A stretch of DNA of 64,000 bases from AP-15 sp035503615 (GCA_035503615.1 DATJTI010000063.1:1-64000), one strand, 5' to 3'. Shown: positions 26,189 to 35,043, counted from the stretch's first letter. A program made the numbers and translations. Notes: generated by a model from the sequence alone, not told the origin.

Positions 26189-26497
26189 GTCGCACACTGT
26201 TACAAGACGGACCAGTTGTCACATTCGCGCGGACCTGATGCCGCATCCATGACAACCGGCAAACAGTTTGTGGCGGAAAGTTGATCCTTGCACAATTGCC
26301 ATTTACCTATGCGGCCACTGCATGGGAGCTGCGCTGGCCGGTCCGGTCTCCCGATGCGCTCCACGGCACTTTATTGCCGCCGCCGGATTGCCGCTGCCGG
26401 ATTGCCGCTGCCGGATTGCCGCTGCCGGGTTGCCGCTGCCGGGCGTCGACCGAGCGGCCGGCGCCGGTTGGATTCACCCGAACCGGGCGGGGATGGG
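26189..26497. other. Intergenic region carrying a tandem repeat, no gene seen
   Basis: About 310 bases precede the ABC transporter operon. The notable content is the 14-bp array at 26373-26442. No RNA gene or recognisable operator was found. Confidence 0.5.
26373..26442. repeat. Five tandem 14-bp units upstream of the ABC operon
   Basis: Units of ATTGCCGCTGCCGG start at 26373, 26387, 26401, 26415 and 26429. Units 2-4 are identical; the first and last each differ at one base. The array ends about 55 bases before the substrate-binding protein start, close to where a promoter or leader would lie. Confidence 0.92.
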
Positions 26498-27499
26498 ATG
26501 GTCATGATCGCGATCCGGCTCTTGATGATACTCGCCGCGCTGCTGCTTGGCGCGGCCGGCGCGGCACCGGGCCGGGCCGCACAGCTCGTCCGCTTCGGCA
26601 CCGACTGGAAGGCCGAAGCCGAGCATGGCGGCTATTACGAGGCGATCGCCACCGGCATCTACCGGCGCTACGGGATCGAGGTCCAGCTGCGCCAGGGCGG
26701 GCCGCAGGTCAACCATGCGCAGTTGCTCGCCGCCGGCCGGCTCGATTTCAACATCGCCACAAATTCGTTCGTGCCGCTCAATTTCGTTCACCAGAACATC
26801 CCGATGGTCGCGGTGGCGGCGATCTTCCAAAAGGACCCTTCGGTGCTGATCGCGCATCCGGGCGAGGGTGATGACAGCTTTGCCGCGCTGAAGGGCAAGC
26901 CGATCATGATCGGTTCGGATACCAGGGTCGGAAGCTGGCTCTTCCTCGAGCGGAAATTTGGTTACACCGACGCCCAGATCCGCCCTTACGCGTTCAGCGT
27001 CGCGCCGTTTCTCGCCAACCCGAAGGCGATCCAGCAGGGCTATCTGTCGAGCGAGCCGTTCACGATCGAACAGCACGGGGTCAAGCCGGTTGTGCTGCTG
27101 CTCGCCGACGCCGGCTATTCGAGCTATGGCTCGCTGATCGAGACCTCGCAACAGCTGGCTCGCAACGATCCAGATCTGGTACAGCGCTTTGTCGATGCCA
27201 GCATCGAAGGCTGGTACCAGTATCTCTACGGCAATCCCGCGCCGGCCGATTTATTGATCAAACGCGACAATCCCGAGATGACCGACGCCCTGCTGAGCTA
27301 TGGCCGGGCGAAGCTCAAGGAATACGGCATCGTCGACAGCGGTGATGCCAAGACCTCCGGGATCGGCGCCATGACCGATGCGCGCTGGCGCGATTTCTAC
27401 GACACGATGGCGCAGGCGGGGGTCTATTCGAAAGGCATGGATTACGAAAAGGCCTACACGCTCGCTTTTGTCGACAAAAAATTCGGAATGAAGCCCTGA
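26498..27499 (+). CDS. NitT/TauT-family ABC transporter substrate-binding protein
   Basis: This 333-residue protein has a signal peptide (MVMIAIRLLMILAALLLGAA, cleavage near GRAAQ). A type II periplasmic-binding fold follows: FGTDWKAEAEHGGYYEAIATG, the switch segment LAAGRLDFNIATNSF, DSFAALKGKPIMIGSDTRVG and LSSEPFTIEQ. This is the NMT1/THI5-like group that binds sulfonates, nitrate analogues or pyrimidines. The start could be ATG 26498 or 26504. The stop TGA overlaps the presumed start of the ATPase gene, so the operon is SBP-ATPase-permease. Confidence 0.9.
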   Translation: MVMIAIRLLMILAALLLGAAGAAPGRAAQLVRFGTDWKAEAEHGGYYEAIATGIYRRYGIEVQLRQGGPQVNHAQLLAAGRLDFNIATNSFVPLNFVHQNIPMVAVAAIFQKDPSVLIAHPGEGDDSFAALKGKPIMIGSDTRVGSWLFLERKFGYTDAQIRPYAFSVAPFLANPKAIQQGYLSSEPFTIEQHGVKPVVLLLADAGYSSYGSLIETSQQLARNDPDLVQRFVDASIEGWYQYLYGNPAPADLLIKRDNPEMTDALLSYGRAKLKEYGIVDSGDAKTSGIGAMTDARWRDFYDTMAQAGVYSKGMDYEKAYTLAFVDKKFGMKP

Positions 27500-28329
27500 C
27501 CCTCGCCGATCTTCCCCGTGCCGAGCATCCGGGTGGGGCGGCGAGCGCCGCGCCGATCGTTTCGCTGCGTGGTGTTTCGAAGCGCTTTGCCGGTGGTGTC
27601 GGGGCGCTCGACCCGATCGATCTGGAGGTCGCCCGCGGCGAGTTTCTGAGCGTGCTCGGCCCGTCGGGCTGCGGCAAGACGACGTTGCTGCGCATCATCG
27701 CCGGGCTAAGCCCGCCCAGTGCCGGCGAGTGCGTCGTCGCAACTGGCGGCCCTGCCCGTGGCCGGGAGAGGCCGGTCGCGCCGGGCCGCATCGGCTTCGT
27801 CTTTCAGGATCCGACCTTGATGCCGTGGAGCACGGCCCTCAGCAATGTGCTGCTGCCGTTCCGCCTCGCCGGGCGGCTTGGCCCGGCCGAGCGCGAGCGC
27901 GCCCGCGAGGAACTGCACGCGGTCGGTCTCGCCGGGTTCGAACGGGCCTATCCGCGCCAGCTGTCGGGCGGCATGCGCATGCGCGTGTCGCTCGCCAGGG
28001 CGCTCGTGACCGACCCCGACCTCTTGCTGCTCGACGAGCCGTTCGCAGCGCTCGATGAGATCACCCGGATGACGTTGAACGACGACCTGATGCGGCTGTG
28101 GGAAAGCCGCCGGCCGACCGTCGTGTTCGTGACCCACAGCGTCTTCGAGTCGGTCTACCTGTCGACCCGGATCGCGGTGATGACGGCGCGCCCGGGCCGC
28201 ATCGCCGCAGAACTCGCTGTCGATCTGCCGCAGCCGCGCCGGCGCGGGCTGCGCACGGCGCCGGCCTATACGGCGCTGTGTACCGCTGCCTCGGCCGAGC
28301 TCGCGGCGGCGATGGCAGCACCTGCATGA
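27496..28329 (+). CDS. ABC transporter ATP-binding protein (non-canonical start)
   Basis: This ABC ATPase of about 277 residues has Walker A GPSGCGKTT (K61 by this numbering), Q-loop FQDPTLMPW, signature LSGGMRMRVSLARAL, Walker B LLLLDEPFAALDE and switch His VTHSV. In its frame no ATG, GTG or TTG occurs between an upstream stop near 27343 and GTG 27652, which lies inside Walker A strand. The best candidate is CTG at 27496: it overlaps the upstream TGA (CTGA) and has GGAA seven bases ahead. It would give the expected N-terminus ending in PIVSLRGVSKRF. ATT and ATC starts are alternatives. It powers the NitT/TauT-type importer. Confidence 0.85.
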   Translation: MTLADLPRAEHPGGAASAAPIVSLRGVSKRFAGGVGALDPIDLEVARGEFLSVLGPSGCGKTTLLRIIAGLSPPSAGECVVATGGPARGRERPVAPGRIGFVFQDPTLMPWSTALSNVLLPFRLAGRLGPAERERAREELHAVGLAGFERAYPRQLSGGMRMRVSLARALVTDPDLLLLDEPFAALDEITRMTLNDDLMRLWESRRPTVVFVTHSVFESVYLSTRIAVMTARPGRIAAELAVDLPQPRRRGLRTAPAYTALCTAASAELAAAMAAPA

Positions 28330-29126
28330 GGCGGCCCGCTCGCGATCGCCTGTGGCGGGTGGCAGCACCGCTGTTGCTTGGCACAGTGCTGCTCGCCTTG
28401 TGGCAGGGGCTCGTCCGCATCGACGATATTCCGGTCTATATCCTGCCCGGTCCGCTCGCGATCGCCCGATCGTTGTGGACCGACGGCCCGAGCCTCCTGG
28501 GCTCGCTGTTGGTGACATTGCGCATCACCCTTGCGGCGCTGGCCGCGGCGGTGATCCTCGGCGGGGCGATGGCACTCCTGTTCTCGTTGTCGCGGCTGTT
28601 GGAGATCAGCCTCTTTCCCTATGCGGTGATCCTGCAGGTGACCCCGATCGTCGCCATCGCGCCCTTGATCATCATCTGGGTGCAGCAGCCGTTTCTGGCG
28701 CTCTTGCTGTGCGCCTGGATCGTCGCCTTTTTCCCGATCGTCGCCAATACCACGATCGGGCTCAACAGCGCCGACCGCAACCTCGTGGCGCTGTTCCGGC
28801 TCTATGGCGCCTCGCCAGCCCAGACCCTGCGCCATCTGCGCCTGCCGACCGCACTCCCCTATTTTCTCGCCGGGCTGCGCATCAGCGGCGGTCTCGCGCT
28901 GATCGGCGCCGTCGTCGCGGAGTTCGTTGCCGGCACCGGCGGGACCGAGACCGGGCTCGCCTTTCGCATCCTCGAAGCCGGCTATCGGCTGGCGATCCCG
29001 CGCCTGTTCGCAGCGCTCTTTTTATTGTCGATGACCGGCGTCGCGATCTATCTCGTCATCGACCTCGCTTCCCGCCTGTTGCTCCGCCACTGGCACGAGA
29101 GTGCCGTCGAACCGGAGGATGAATAG
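28326..29126 (+). CDS. ABC transporter permease (NitT/TauT type)
   Basis: This 266-residue membrane protein has about six hydrophobic segments and the permease EAA-loop LFRLYGASPAQTLRHLRLPTALPYFLAGLRIS, whose key residues are G-A-S, L and LP (the coupling helix that contacts the ATPase). The ATG at 28326 overlaps the ATPase stop in ATGA, giving translational coupling. It closes the SBP-ATPase-permease operon. Confidence 0.93.
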   Translation: MRRPARDRLWRVAAPLLLGTVLLALWQGLVRIDDIPVYILPGPLAIARSLWTDGPSLLGSLLVTLRITLAALAAAVILGGAMALLFSLSRLLEISLFPYAVILQVTPIVAIAPLIIIWVQQPFLALLLCAWIVAFFPIVANTTIGLNSADRNLVALFRLYGASPAQTLRHLRLPTALPYFLAGLRISGGLALIGAVVAEFVAGTGGTETGLAFRILEAGYRLAIPRLFAALFLLSMTGVAIYLVIDLASRLLLRHWHESAVEPEDE

Positions 29127-29156
29127 ACCGGCACGCCGAGGCGCTCCCGCACCGGG

Positions 29157-30137
29157 TCAATGGACGGTCGGTCCCGGCATGTAGATCGGCGGATCGAGGC
29201 CGACACCGACGAGATGGCCGAACAATTTCGCCAGGATGCGCCGGTCGGTCTCGGGCAGCGGCGGCTTCAGGATCGCCGCGATATTGGCGCGCAGATGCTC
29301 GGGATCGCCGGTGCCGAACAGCACCACATCGACGCCCGGCTCGTGCCGCACAAAGCGGTAGGCCGCTTCGGTCACGCTTGCCGCACCGCCATCCGTCGGA
29401 TGGATCAGAAAGCCGAGCGGGTTTGGCGCAAGCGCGAGCCAGCGCGGCAGCCGCCCGCCGGCGCTGAGCTCGCGCAGTTCGGTGCGCAGCCGCTCCGGTT
29501 TCGAGAAGATGTTGCGCACGACGAACATCAGCAACGTGCCGACCCGGTTGGCGAGCGTGCGCGGAAACACCGTCTCGCGCGCGTTCTGGTGCATCATGTG
29601 AAAGCCGAGCATGACGACCTCCCAGAGGCCGTCCTCGACGGCGCGCTGCAGCATCGCGTGCTCGGCATCGCTCGATCCGGTCTCGGTGATGCCGAGATGC
29701 CCGATCTTGCCTTTCTCCTGCTCGCGGAGCAGCGCCGGGGCGATGACTTCGCGGGCCCGCTGATAGCCGCCGGGCGACACCCCATGCAGCTGGAAGATGT
29801 CGATATGGTCGAGACCCAGGGCCCGCAGCGAGTTGTCGAGGCTCTCCACCGCCCGCTCGGCGGCGGACCGGCCGGTGCTGCGCGGGATCCATGCCTTGGT
29901 GGCGATCACCACCCGGTCGCGCGGCAATCCCTTCAGCGCCTGGCCGAGAACCGGCTCGGTGCCGTACATCGCCGCGGTATCGAACAGATTGACCCCGAGA
30001 TCAAAGGCCTGATGCACCAGCGCCACGGCCTCGGCCTCGCTCTTGCCGGTGCCGAGGCCGAGCCGGCTGAACCCGCCGCAGCCGAGCCCGGCGACACTGA
30101 CCTTGAGCCCGGTGCGGCCCAGCGTGACGTATTCCAT
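29157..30137 (-). CDS. Aldo/keto reductase
   Basis: This 326-residue protein has the catalytic tetrad Asp and Tyr in NLFDTAAMYGTEPVLG, Lys in VIATKAW and His in IFQLHGVS. The NADP-binding end resembles the oxidoreductase/L-galactose-dehydrogenase-like branch (DVVLFGTGDPEHLRANI). The start ATG at 30137 follows GAGGGAGCGAGCG. It lies downstream of and opposite to the ABC operon and is divergent from the luciferase-like gene. It reduces or oxidises a small carbonyl compound with NADPH. Confidence 0.88.
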   Translation of the reverse strand: MEYVTLGRTGLKVSVAGLGCGGFSRLGLGTGKSEAEAVALVHQAFDLGVNLFDTAAMYGTEPVLGQALKGLPRDRVVIATKAWIPRSTGRSAAERAVESLDNSLRALGLDHIDIFQLHGVSPGGYQRAREVIAPALLREQEKGKIGHLGITETGSSDAEHAMLQRAVEDGLWEVVMLGFHMMHQNARETVFPRTLANRVGTLLMFVVRNIFSKPERLRTELRELSAGGRLPRWLALAPNPLGFLIHPTDGGAASVTEAAYRFVRHEPGVDVVLFGTGDPEHLRANIAAILKPPLPETDRRILAKLFGHLVGVGLDPPIYMPGPTVH

Positions 30138-30361
30138 CGCTCGCTCCCTCACCCCGAAACAGCGGCGTGCGATTGTTTAGCGCAACGGGCCAGGCGGTGG
30201 CCACGGCGAAGCGGCGCGACCGGCTGGCCGGCGGATGGCCCGGGCATCTCGGGGACAGGCGCAAGCCGGGGCTCGGGTAGCCAAGACCGGAAAATTGCGC
30301 AACACTGCGTGCCAGCGCGATTGGCCGCCGACCGGGCGGCACCCGCTCCGGAGGAGCACGG

Positions 30362-31525
30362 ATGATCACCAAATTTACCACGGTCTATGCCGGCCATGTC
30401 GATCTGCCCGACCGCGGCCAGGATGCGACCCCGGCGAACGAGCGGCGCTATTCGAACCAGCACCTCGCCAGCGTCTTTGAGAAGACCGAGGCGATCGCCC
30501 GGAAGATGGATGCGCTCGGCTACGACACGCTGTGGCTCGCCGAGCATCATTTCCAGCACGAGGGCTACGAGTGCATTCCCAACATCCTGATGCTGGCGGT
30601 GCATCTGGCACATCTGACCAAGGCGCTTAAGATCGGCTGCGGCTTCAACATCGCGCCGATGTGGCATCCGCTGCGGCTGGCCGAGGATTTTGCTACCGCC
30701 GACATCCTGACCGGCGGCCGCACCGTGTTTGGCGTCGGCCGCGGCTATCACACCCGCGAGGTCGAGAGCCTCGGCGGCCCGATGCTCGACGGCGAGGCGA
30801 ACCGCGAGGTCTTCGAGGAAAGCGTCGAGATCATCTTCAAGGCGTTCGACAACGAATCCTTCTCGCATAAAGGCGCGCATTACACCCTGCCGCCGCGGGT
30901 CCCCTATCGCGGCTATGAGCTCGAAAAGCTGACCCTGGTGCCGCGGCCGATCCACCGCCCGATCGAATGCTGGCAACCGATCGTCAGCGCCAGCCGGCGC
31001 GGTCTCGACTTCATGGTCAAGCACGGCATCAAGGGGGCCGTCGGCGGCGGTGCGGCGACGATGCAGGGCGGTCCGATCATCGCCTATCAGGAAGCCGCGG
31101 CACGCGCCGGCAAGACCCTGGCGCTGGGCGAGAACCTCCAGATCGGGCTGCATTTCCACCTCGCCCGCACGCGCGAACAGGCAATCCGCGAAATCAGGCC
31201 GATCTACGAGGAGCATGTGAAGATGTTTGCGCCGCTGGGCTTTGTCCCCGGGCTGACCCCGGCGCAGGTCGAGGCGGTGGCACGGCGCGGCGGCTGGGGC
31301 GCAGCCGGTGTGCCGGATGTCGAGCACTTCATGAAGCTCGGCTCGTGGTTCGCCGGCACCCCCTCGGAGCTGATCGAGCTGTTGAAGGGCTTTGAGGAGA
31401 AATATCCCGGCATGCAGCACATCAGCCTGTCGAGCCCGCTCGGCACGCCGCAGGCGACGATGCTCGAGCAGTTCCAGTGGATCGCCGAGGAGGTCATGCC
31501 CGCGTTCCGGCCCGGTCGCGGCTAA
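30362..31525 (+). CDS. LLM-class flavin-dependent oxidoreductase (luciferase-like monooxygenase)
   Basis: This 387-residue TIM-barrel protein has MDALGYDTLWLAEHHFQHEG, APMWHPLRLAEDFATADILT and GGRTVFGVGRGY, the FMN-binding and substrate-side motifs of the bacterial luciferase-like family. It ends with the family's GTPSELIELLKGFEEKYPGM. It would use reduced FMN (supplied by a partner) and oxygen to oxidise or cleave its substrate. The ATG follows GGAGGAGCACGG. It is close to the ABC importer and the AKR, which fits uptake and oxidation of one compound, possibly an organosulfur compound; that link is inferred. Confidence 0.9.
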   Translation: MITKFTTVYAGHVDLPDRGQDATPANERRYSNQHLASVFEKTEAIARKMDALGYDTLWLAEHHFQHEGYECIPNILMLAVHLAHLTKALKIGCGFNIAPMWHPLRLAEDFATADILTGGRTVFGVGRGYHTREVESLGGPMLDGEANREVFEESVEIIFKAFDNESFSHKGAHYTLPPRVPYRGYELEKLTLVPRPIHRPIECWQPIVSASRRGLDFMVKHGIKGAVGGGAATMQGGPIIAYQEAAARAGKTLALGENLQIGLHFHLARTREQAIREIRPIYEEHVKMFAPLGFVPGLTPAQVEAVARRGGWGAAGVPDVEHFMKLGSWFAGTPSELIELLKGFEEKYPGMQHISLSSPLGTPQATMLEQFQWIAEEVMPAFRPGRG

Positions 31526-31595
31526 CCGTCGGACGGCCAAAGACGGGATCTAACCCCCTCTAACCCGAGCGCTCGCGAGCGGCCCAGGGAACGAT

Positions 31596-32537
31596 ATGCA
31601 CGGACCGCAGCTGCTGTTGGTCGGCGCCGTCGGCGCGGTCAGCGTCCTGCATACGATCGTGCCCGACCATTGGCTGCCGCTCGCGCTCTTGGCGCGGCAG
31701 CGCGGCTGGTCGCACGGCGAAACCGCACGCGCGGCATTGCAGGCCGGGATCGGGCATGTGCTCTCGACGCTGGCGCTGGCGCTCGTGGTGTGGCTCGCCG
31801 GTGTCGCCTTCGCGCACCGCTTTGGCCGGATCGTCGATGCCGCGTCCGGCGTGGCGCTGATCGCATTCGGCGGCTGGGTCGCCTGGTCGGCTTGGCGCGA
31901 GCTGCATCCGTCGGCCCCGCATCACCCCAGCCACGGGCATTCACACAGCCACAGTCATGGGCATGGGCATGGGCATGGGCACCCGCACAGCCACGAGCAC
32001 CATCATCACCATGACCATCGGCACCCGATCGCGGCTGGTCCGTCGCCCGCGGGCCAGGTGGCGATCGCCGACGACCGGCTCTACGCCCCGTTGCGCGGCG
32101 AGACCGGGCTGCTGACACGCCACATCCACATCCACATCCACCGCCACGGCAACGGCGCACCGCATCTGCATTGGCACGACCACGCGCCGGCGACCGCTCA
32201 CCCGATCCTCGCCGGCTTCGCGACCGCGCCGCCACTGCATGTGCACCGCCACCGGACAACGGCGCGCACCGCGCTGCTGCTGGTCCTCGGCACCTCGCCG
32301 ATGGTCGAGGGCATTCCGGTGTTCTTCGCCGCAGCGCAATACGGCGCGGTGTTGCTGGCGCTGATGGCCGCGGTGTTCGCGCTCGGCACGAGCGCCACCT
32401 ATGTGGCGCTGTGCGTCGCCTCGAGCGCTGGCGCGCAGCGCTTGCGACTGGGTGCCGTCGAGCGTTATGGCGAGGTGCTGAGCGGCGTGGTCATCGCGCT
32501 GGTCGGCGTGATGTTCGGCCTCTGGCCGGCGCTTTAG
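31596..32537 (+). CDS. NicO/RcnA-like transition-metal transporter with long His-rich loop
   Basis: This 313-residue protein has six or more membrane segments. The first contains HTIVPDHWLPLALLARQRGW, the H-x4-D-H-W type metal motif of NicO/RcnA-like Ni/Co exporters, and LQAGIGHVLSTLALAL follows. A cytoplasmic or periplasmic loop between about residues 107-150 is very rich in His (SHGHSHSHSHGHGHGHGHPH), partly built by a 6-bp CATGGG repeat at 31956-31979. A second His-rich stretch (HIHIHIHRHG) occurs near residue 172. A metal-efflux or nickel/cobalt-transport role is likely; direction is not determinable here. Confidence 0.8.
   Translation: MHGPQLLLVGAVGAVSVLHTIVPDHWLPLALLARQRGWSHGETARAALQAGIGHVLSTLALALVVWLAGVAFAHRFGRIVDAASGVALIAFGGWVAWSAWRELHPSAPHHPSHGHSHSHSHGHGHGHGHPHSHEHHHHHDHRHPIAAGPSPAGQVAIADDRLYAPLRGETGLLTRHIHIHIHRHGNGAPHLHWHDHAPATAHPILAGFATAPPLHVHRHRTTARTALLLVLGTSPMVEGIPVFFAAAQYGAVLLALMAAVFALGTSATYVALCVASSAGAQRLRLGAVERYGEVLSGVVIALVGVMFGLWPAL
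31956..31979 (+). repeat. Four tandem 6-bp units (CATGGG) in the His-rich loop
   Basis: CATGGG occurs four times in a row and encodes alternating His-Gly. It extends the metal-binding loop of the NicO-like transporter. Confidence 0.9.
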
Positions 32538-32571
32538 TGACCTGACACGGCGAGCGCAGCGCGGCTCGAGT

Positions 32572-33384
32572 CTATTGCGGCGCTGCGGCGAGGGCGGCGC
32601 GCAGCTCGCCGGTCCAGCGCCCGGCCGCGGCCAACAGAAAGCCGAGATCGGTCTGGGTCGTGACAAACCGCACGCCCTTGCCGATCAGCTCGACCTGGCG
32701 GGCGACATTGCGCATGCCGCCAAGCCCGGCGAATTTGCCGTGCGCCTTGGCCGCGGCGATCGCCCGATCGACCGCGGAAAAGATCTCCGGATCGTCGAAG
32801 CGCCCGGGTTTTCCAAGCGCCGTCAAAAGGTCGTTCGAGCCGATATGGATCACATCGACGCCATCGACGGCAGCAATCTCCTCGATATTGGCAAGGCCTT
32901 CGCGGGTCTCGATCATGCAGACGACGAGCGTCACCTCGTTCAGCATCCGCATGCCGTCGGCGACTGGCACCGCGCGGTAGTCGAACACCGGGTAGCCGCC
33001 GCTGACCGAGCGCTTGCCGATCGGCGCGAATTTGGCGGCGTCGACACCGCGGCGCGCATCGGCGGCATTGTTGACATCGGGAAAGACGATGCCGGTCACA
33101 CCGTTGTCGAGCAGCAGCGAGGTATCGGGGTCGGCGCAGCTGCGCACCCGCGCCAACGGGGCGATGCCGCAACCCAGCGCCGCCTGGGCGATATGCCCGA
33201 TCGTCTCCAGCGAAAACAGCGAATGCTGCACGTCGATGAAGATGAAGTCGTGGCCGGTCGATTTGGCGATGCGGGCGATGTCGCCGGAGCGGGCGATGCG
33301 CACATTGAGGCCGAGCGCCACCTCGCCGGCCTTCATCCGCTCCTTGACGGGATTGGTCGGCACCGGGTCGACAGGTGCAGGCAT
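32572..33384 (-). CDS. HpcH/HpaI aldolase family protein
   Basis: This 270-residue class II pyruvate-type aldolase has FIFIDVQHSLFSLETIG, the conserved R-x-R region ARVRS, metal-binding Glu and Asp in MIETREGLANIEEI and IHIGSNDLLTALG, and an N-terminal MKAGEVALGLNVR. It cleaves or forms 2-keto-3-deoxy sugar acids or hydroxyoxo acids to give pyruvate plus aldehyde. The ATG follows GAGAGGGGAAGAAA. Such an aldolase could finish the sugar-acid route suggested by the dehydratases at 18-22 kb, though it is 10 kb away. Confidence 0.9.
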   Translation of the reverse strand: MPAPVDPVPTNPVKERMKAGEVALGLNVRIARSGDIARIAKSTGHDFIFIDVQHSLFSLETIGHIAQAALGCGIAPLARVRSCADPDTSLLLDNGVTGIVFPDVNNAADARRGVDAAKFAPIGKRSVSGGYPVFDYRAVPVADGMRMLNEVTLVVCMIETREGLANIEEIAAVDGVDVIHIGSNDLLTALGKPGRFDDPEIFSAVDRAIAAAKAHGKFAGLGGMRNVARQVELIGKGVRFVTTQTDLGFLLAAAGRWTGELRAALAAAPQ

Positions 33385-33450
33385 TTTCTTCCCCTCTCCG
33401 GATGATTACGATCGCCGCGGCTTAACCGCAGGCGCTGACGGAGGCAAGAG

Positions 33451-34662
33451 ATGAACGGGCTGGCATTGCCGATGGCCGGGCGGCCACAGGAGATCGGCCT
33501 TTCAGGCGAGCGGCTCGATCGCATCCGCGCGGTGTTGCACCGCGATGTTGAGCGCCGGCTGATCCCCGGCGGGGTCATGCTGATCGCCCGCGGCGGCCGG
33601 GTCGGGCTCGCCGAGGCGTTCGGCTATCGCGACCGCGAGGCCGGGGCGGCGATGCCGCCCGATGCGATTTTCCGCATCGCGTCGATGACCAAGCCGCTGA
33701 CCTCGGTCGCGGCGATGATGCTGGCCGGGGACGGGGATCTGCAGCTCGCGGCCCCGGTCGCCGACTATCTGCCGGAATTTGCCGAGCTCACGGTCGGCGT
33801 CGAGCGGACGCCGGCACGGCGGGTGATGACGGTGCAGGATCTGCTGCGCCACACCTCCGGGCTGACCTATGCGGCGTTTGGCGATTCGCCGGTGCAGATG
33901 GTCTGGCGCGACGCCGACCTGATGAACGAGACCCAGACCAGCGCCGAGCTTGTCGGGAAGCTCTCCCGCTTGCCGTTGATGTTCGAGCCGGGGACCACCT
34001 GGGAATACAGCATGTCGACCGATGTGCTCGGCCGCGTCGTCGAAGTGGTCTCGGGCCGCAGCCTCGCCGAATTCTTTGCCGCGCGGATTACCGGGCCGCT
34101 CGGCATGGCGGATACCGCCTTCGAGGCGCTCGGCGAGAACGCCAAGCGGCTGGCCGAGCCGCAGCAGGATGCCGCGGGTGTGCGGCCGACGATGCGCAAT
34201 GTCACGCGCCCGCATTCCTGGGCCTCGGGCGGCGGCGGGCTGGTGTCGACCGCGGCGGACTATCTGCGCTTCTGCCAGATGCTGCTGAATGGCGGTGAGT
34301 TCGCCGGCACGCGGCTGTTGTCGCCAAACACGATCCGGCACATGGCCTCGGACCATCTGCCGCCCGGTGTCGGCTATGGCGAGACCGCGCGGCCGCGGTT
34401 TGGCGCGCTCGCCCCGGTGCCGGAGATGGGCTACGGCTTCGGCCTCGGCTTTGCGGTGCGCACCCATCCCGGCCGCTCGCCGGTGCCGGGCTCGGTCGGC
34501 GAATTTTTCTGGGGCGGCGTCACCGGCACCTATTTCTGGATCGATCCGCAAGAGCGGCTGATCGCGATCCTGATGCTCGCGGCTCCCGACCGGCGGCTCT
34601 ATTACCGCTATCTGTCGCGTCAGTTGGTCTATGCCGCGATCGCCGGGCCGGTCCCGGGCTGA
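33451..34662 (+). CDS. Serine hydrolase, beta-lactamase class C/esterase family
   Basis: This 403-residue protein has the nucleophile motif S78-M-T-K81, the YSM motif (in WEYSMSTDVLG) in place of Y-x-N, and HSWASGGGG in the place of the K/H-T/S-G box. There is no signal peptide, so it is probably cytoplasmic. Family members include EstB-type esterases as well as beta-lactamases; YSM and the missing signal favour an esterase/hydrolase. The ATG follows GGAGGCAAGAG. Convergent with cyoD. Confidence 0.88.
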   Translation: MNGLALPMAGRPQEIGLSGERLDRIRAVLHRDVERRLIPGGVMLIARGGRVGLAEAFGYRDREAGAAMPPDAIFRIASMTKPLTSVAAMMLAGDGDLQLAAPVADYLPEFAELTVGVERTPARRVMTVQDLLRHTSGLTYAAFGDSPVQMVWRDADLMNETQTSAELVGKLSRLPLMFEPGTTWEYSMSTDVLGRVVEVVSGRSLAEFFAARITGPLGMADTAFEALGENAKRLAEPQQDAAGVRPTMRNVTRPHSWASGGGGLVSTAADYLRFCQMLLNGGEFAGTRLLSPNTIRHMASDHLPPGVGYGETARPRFGALAPVPEMGYGFGLGFAVRTHPGRSPVPGSVGEFFWGGVTGTYFWIDPQERLIAILMLAAPDRRLYYRYLSRQLVYAAIAGPVPG

Positions 34663-34686
34663 CGCGCCGGCGAGGCCGGGCCAGGG

Positions 34687-35043
34687 TCAATGCAGCGGCA
34701 TCATGTTGGCGTTGAGGTTCGCAATGATCCAGCACGAGCCGCCGATGACGAGAAACACGACCATAACGCCAAACGCCAGGGCGAGGATGTTGTTGGTGTG
34801 GTCGGGCCCGCTGCCCAGATGCAAAAAGAACACGAGGTGGACGCCGATCTGCGTAAACGCGAGCACGATCAATCCGACCGGGACACCCGGCGCCCACAGC
34901 AAATTGGTTTGCGATACGATGAACGAAACGATCGTCAGCAGGATGGCGAGACCCAGCCCGACCGTGTAGGACAGGAAATTCGCCCGGGACTCTTCGGGCT
35001 CGACACCTGGCGGCCGGTCATAGATATCATCGCTGCTGGCCAT
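34687..35043 (-). CDS. cyoD: Cytochrome bo3 ubiquinol oxidase subunit IV
   Basis: This 118-residue protein has three membrane segments: LSYTVGLGLAILLTIVSFIV, VPVGLIVLAFTQIGVHLVFF and LALAFGVMVVFLVIGGSCWI. These and FLHLGSGPDHTNN are characteristic of CyoD. Its ATG overlaps the cyoC stop (ATGA). It is the last gene of the cyoABCD operon; the haem-O synthase gene cyoE, which often follows, is not here. Confidence 0.95.
   Translation of the reverse strand: MASSDDIYDRPPGVEPEESRANFLSYTVGLGLAILLTIVSFIVSQTNLLWAPGVPVGLIVLAFTQIGVHLVFFLHLGSGPDHTNNILALAFGVMVVFLVIGGSCWIIANLNANMMPLH

Noticed and set aside
26373..26442. CRISPR array
   Set aside because: The 14-bp units are directly adjacent with no spacers, and no cas genes are present. 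The same holds for the array at 7938.
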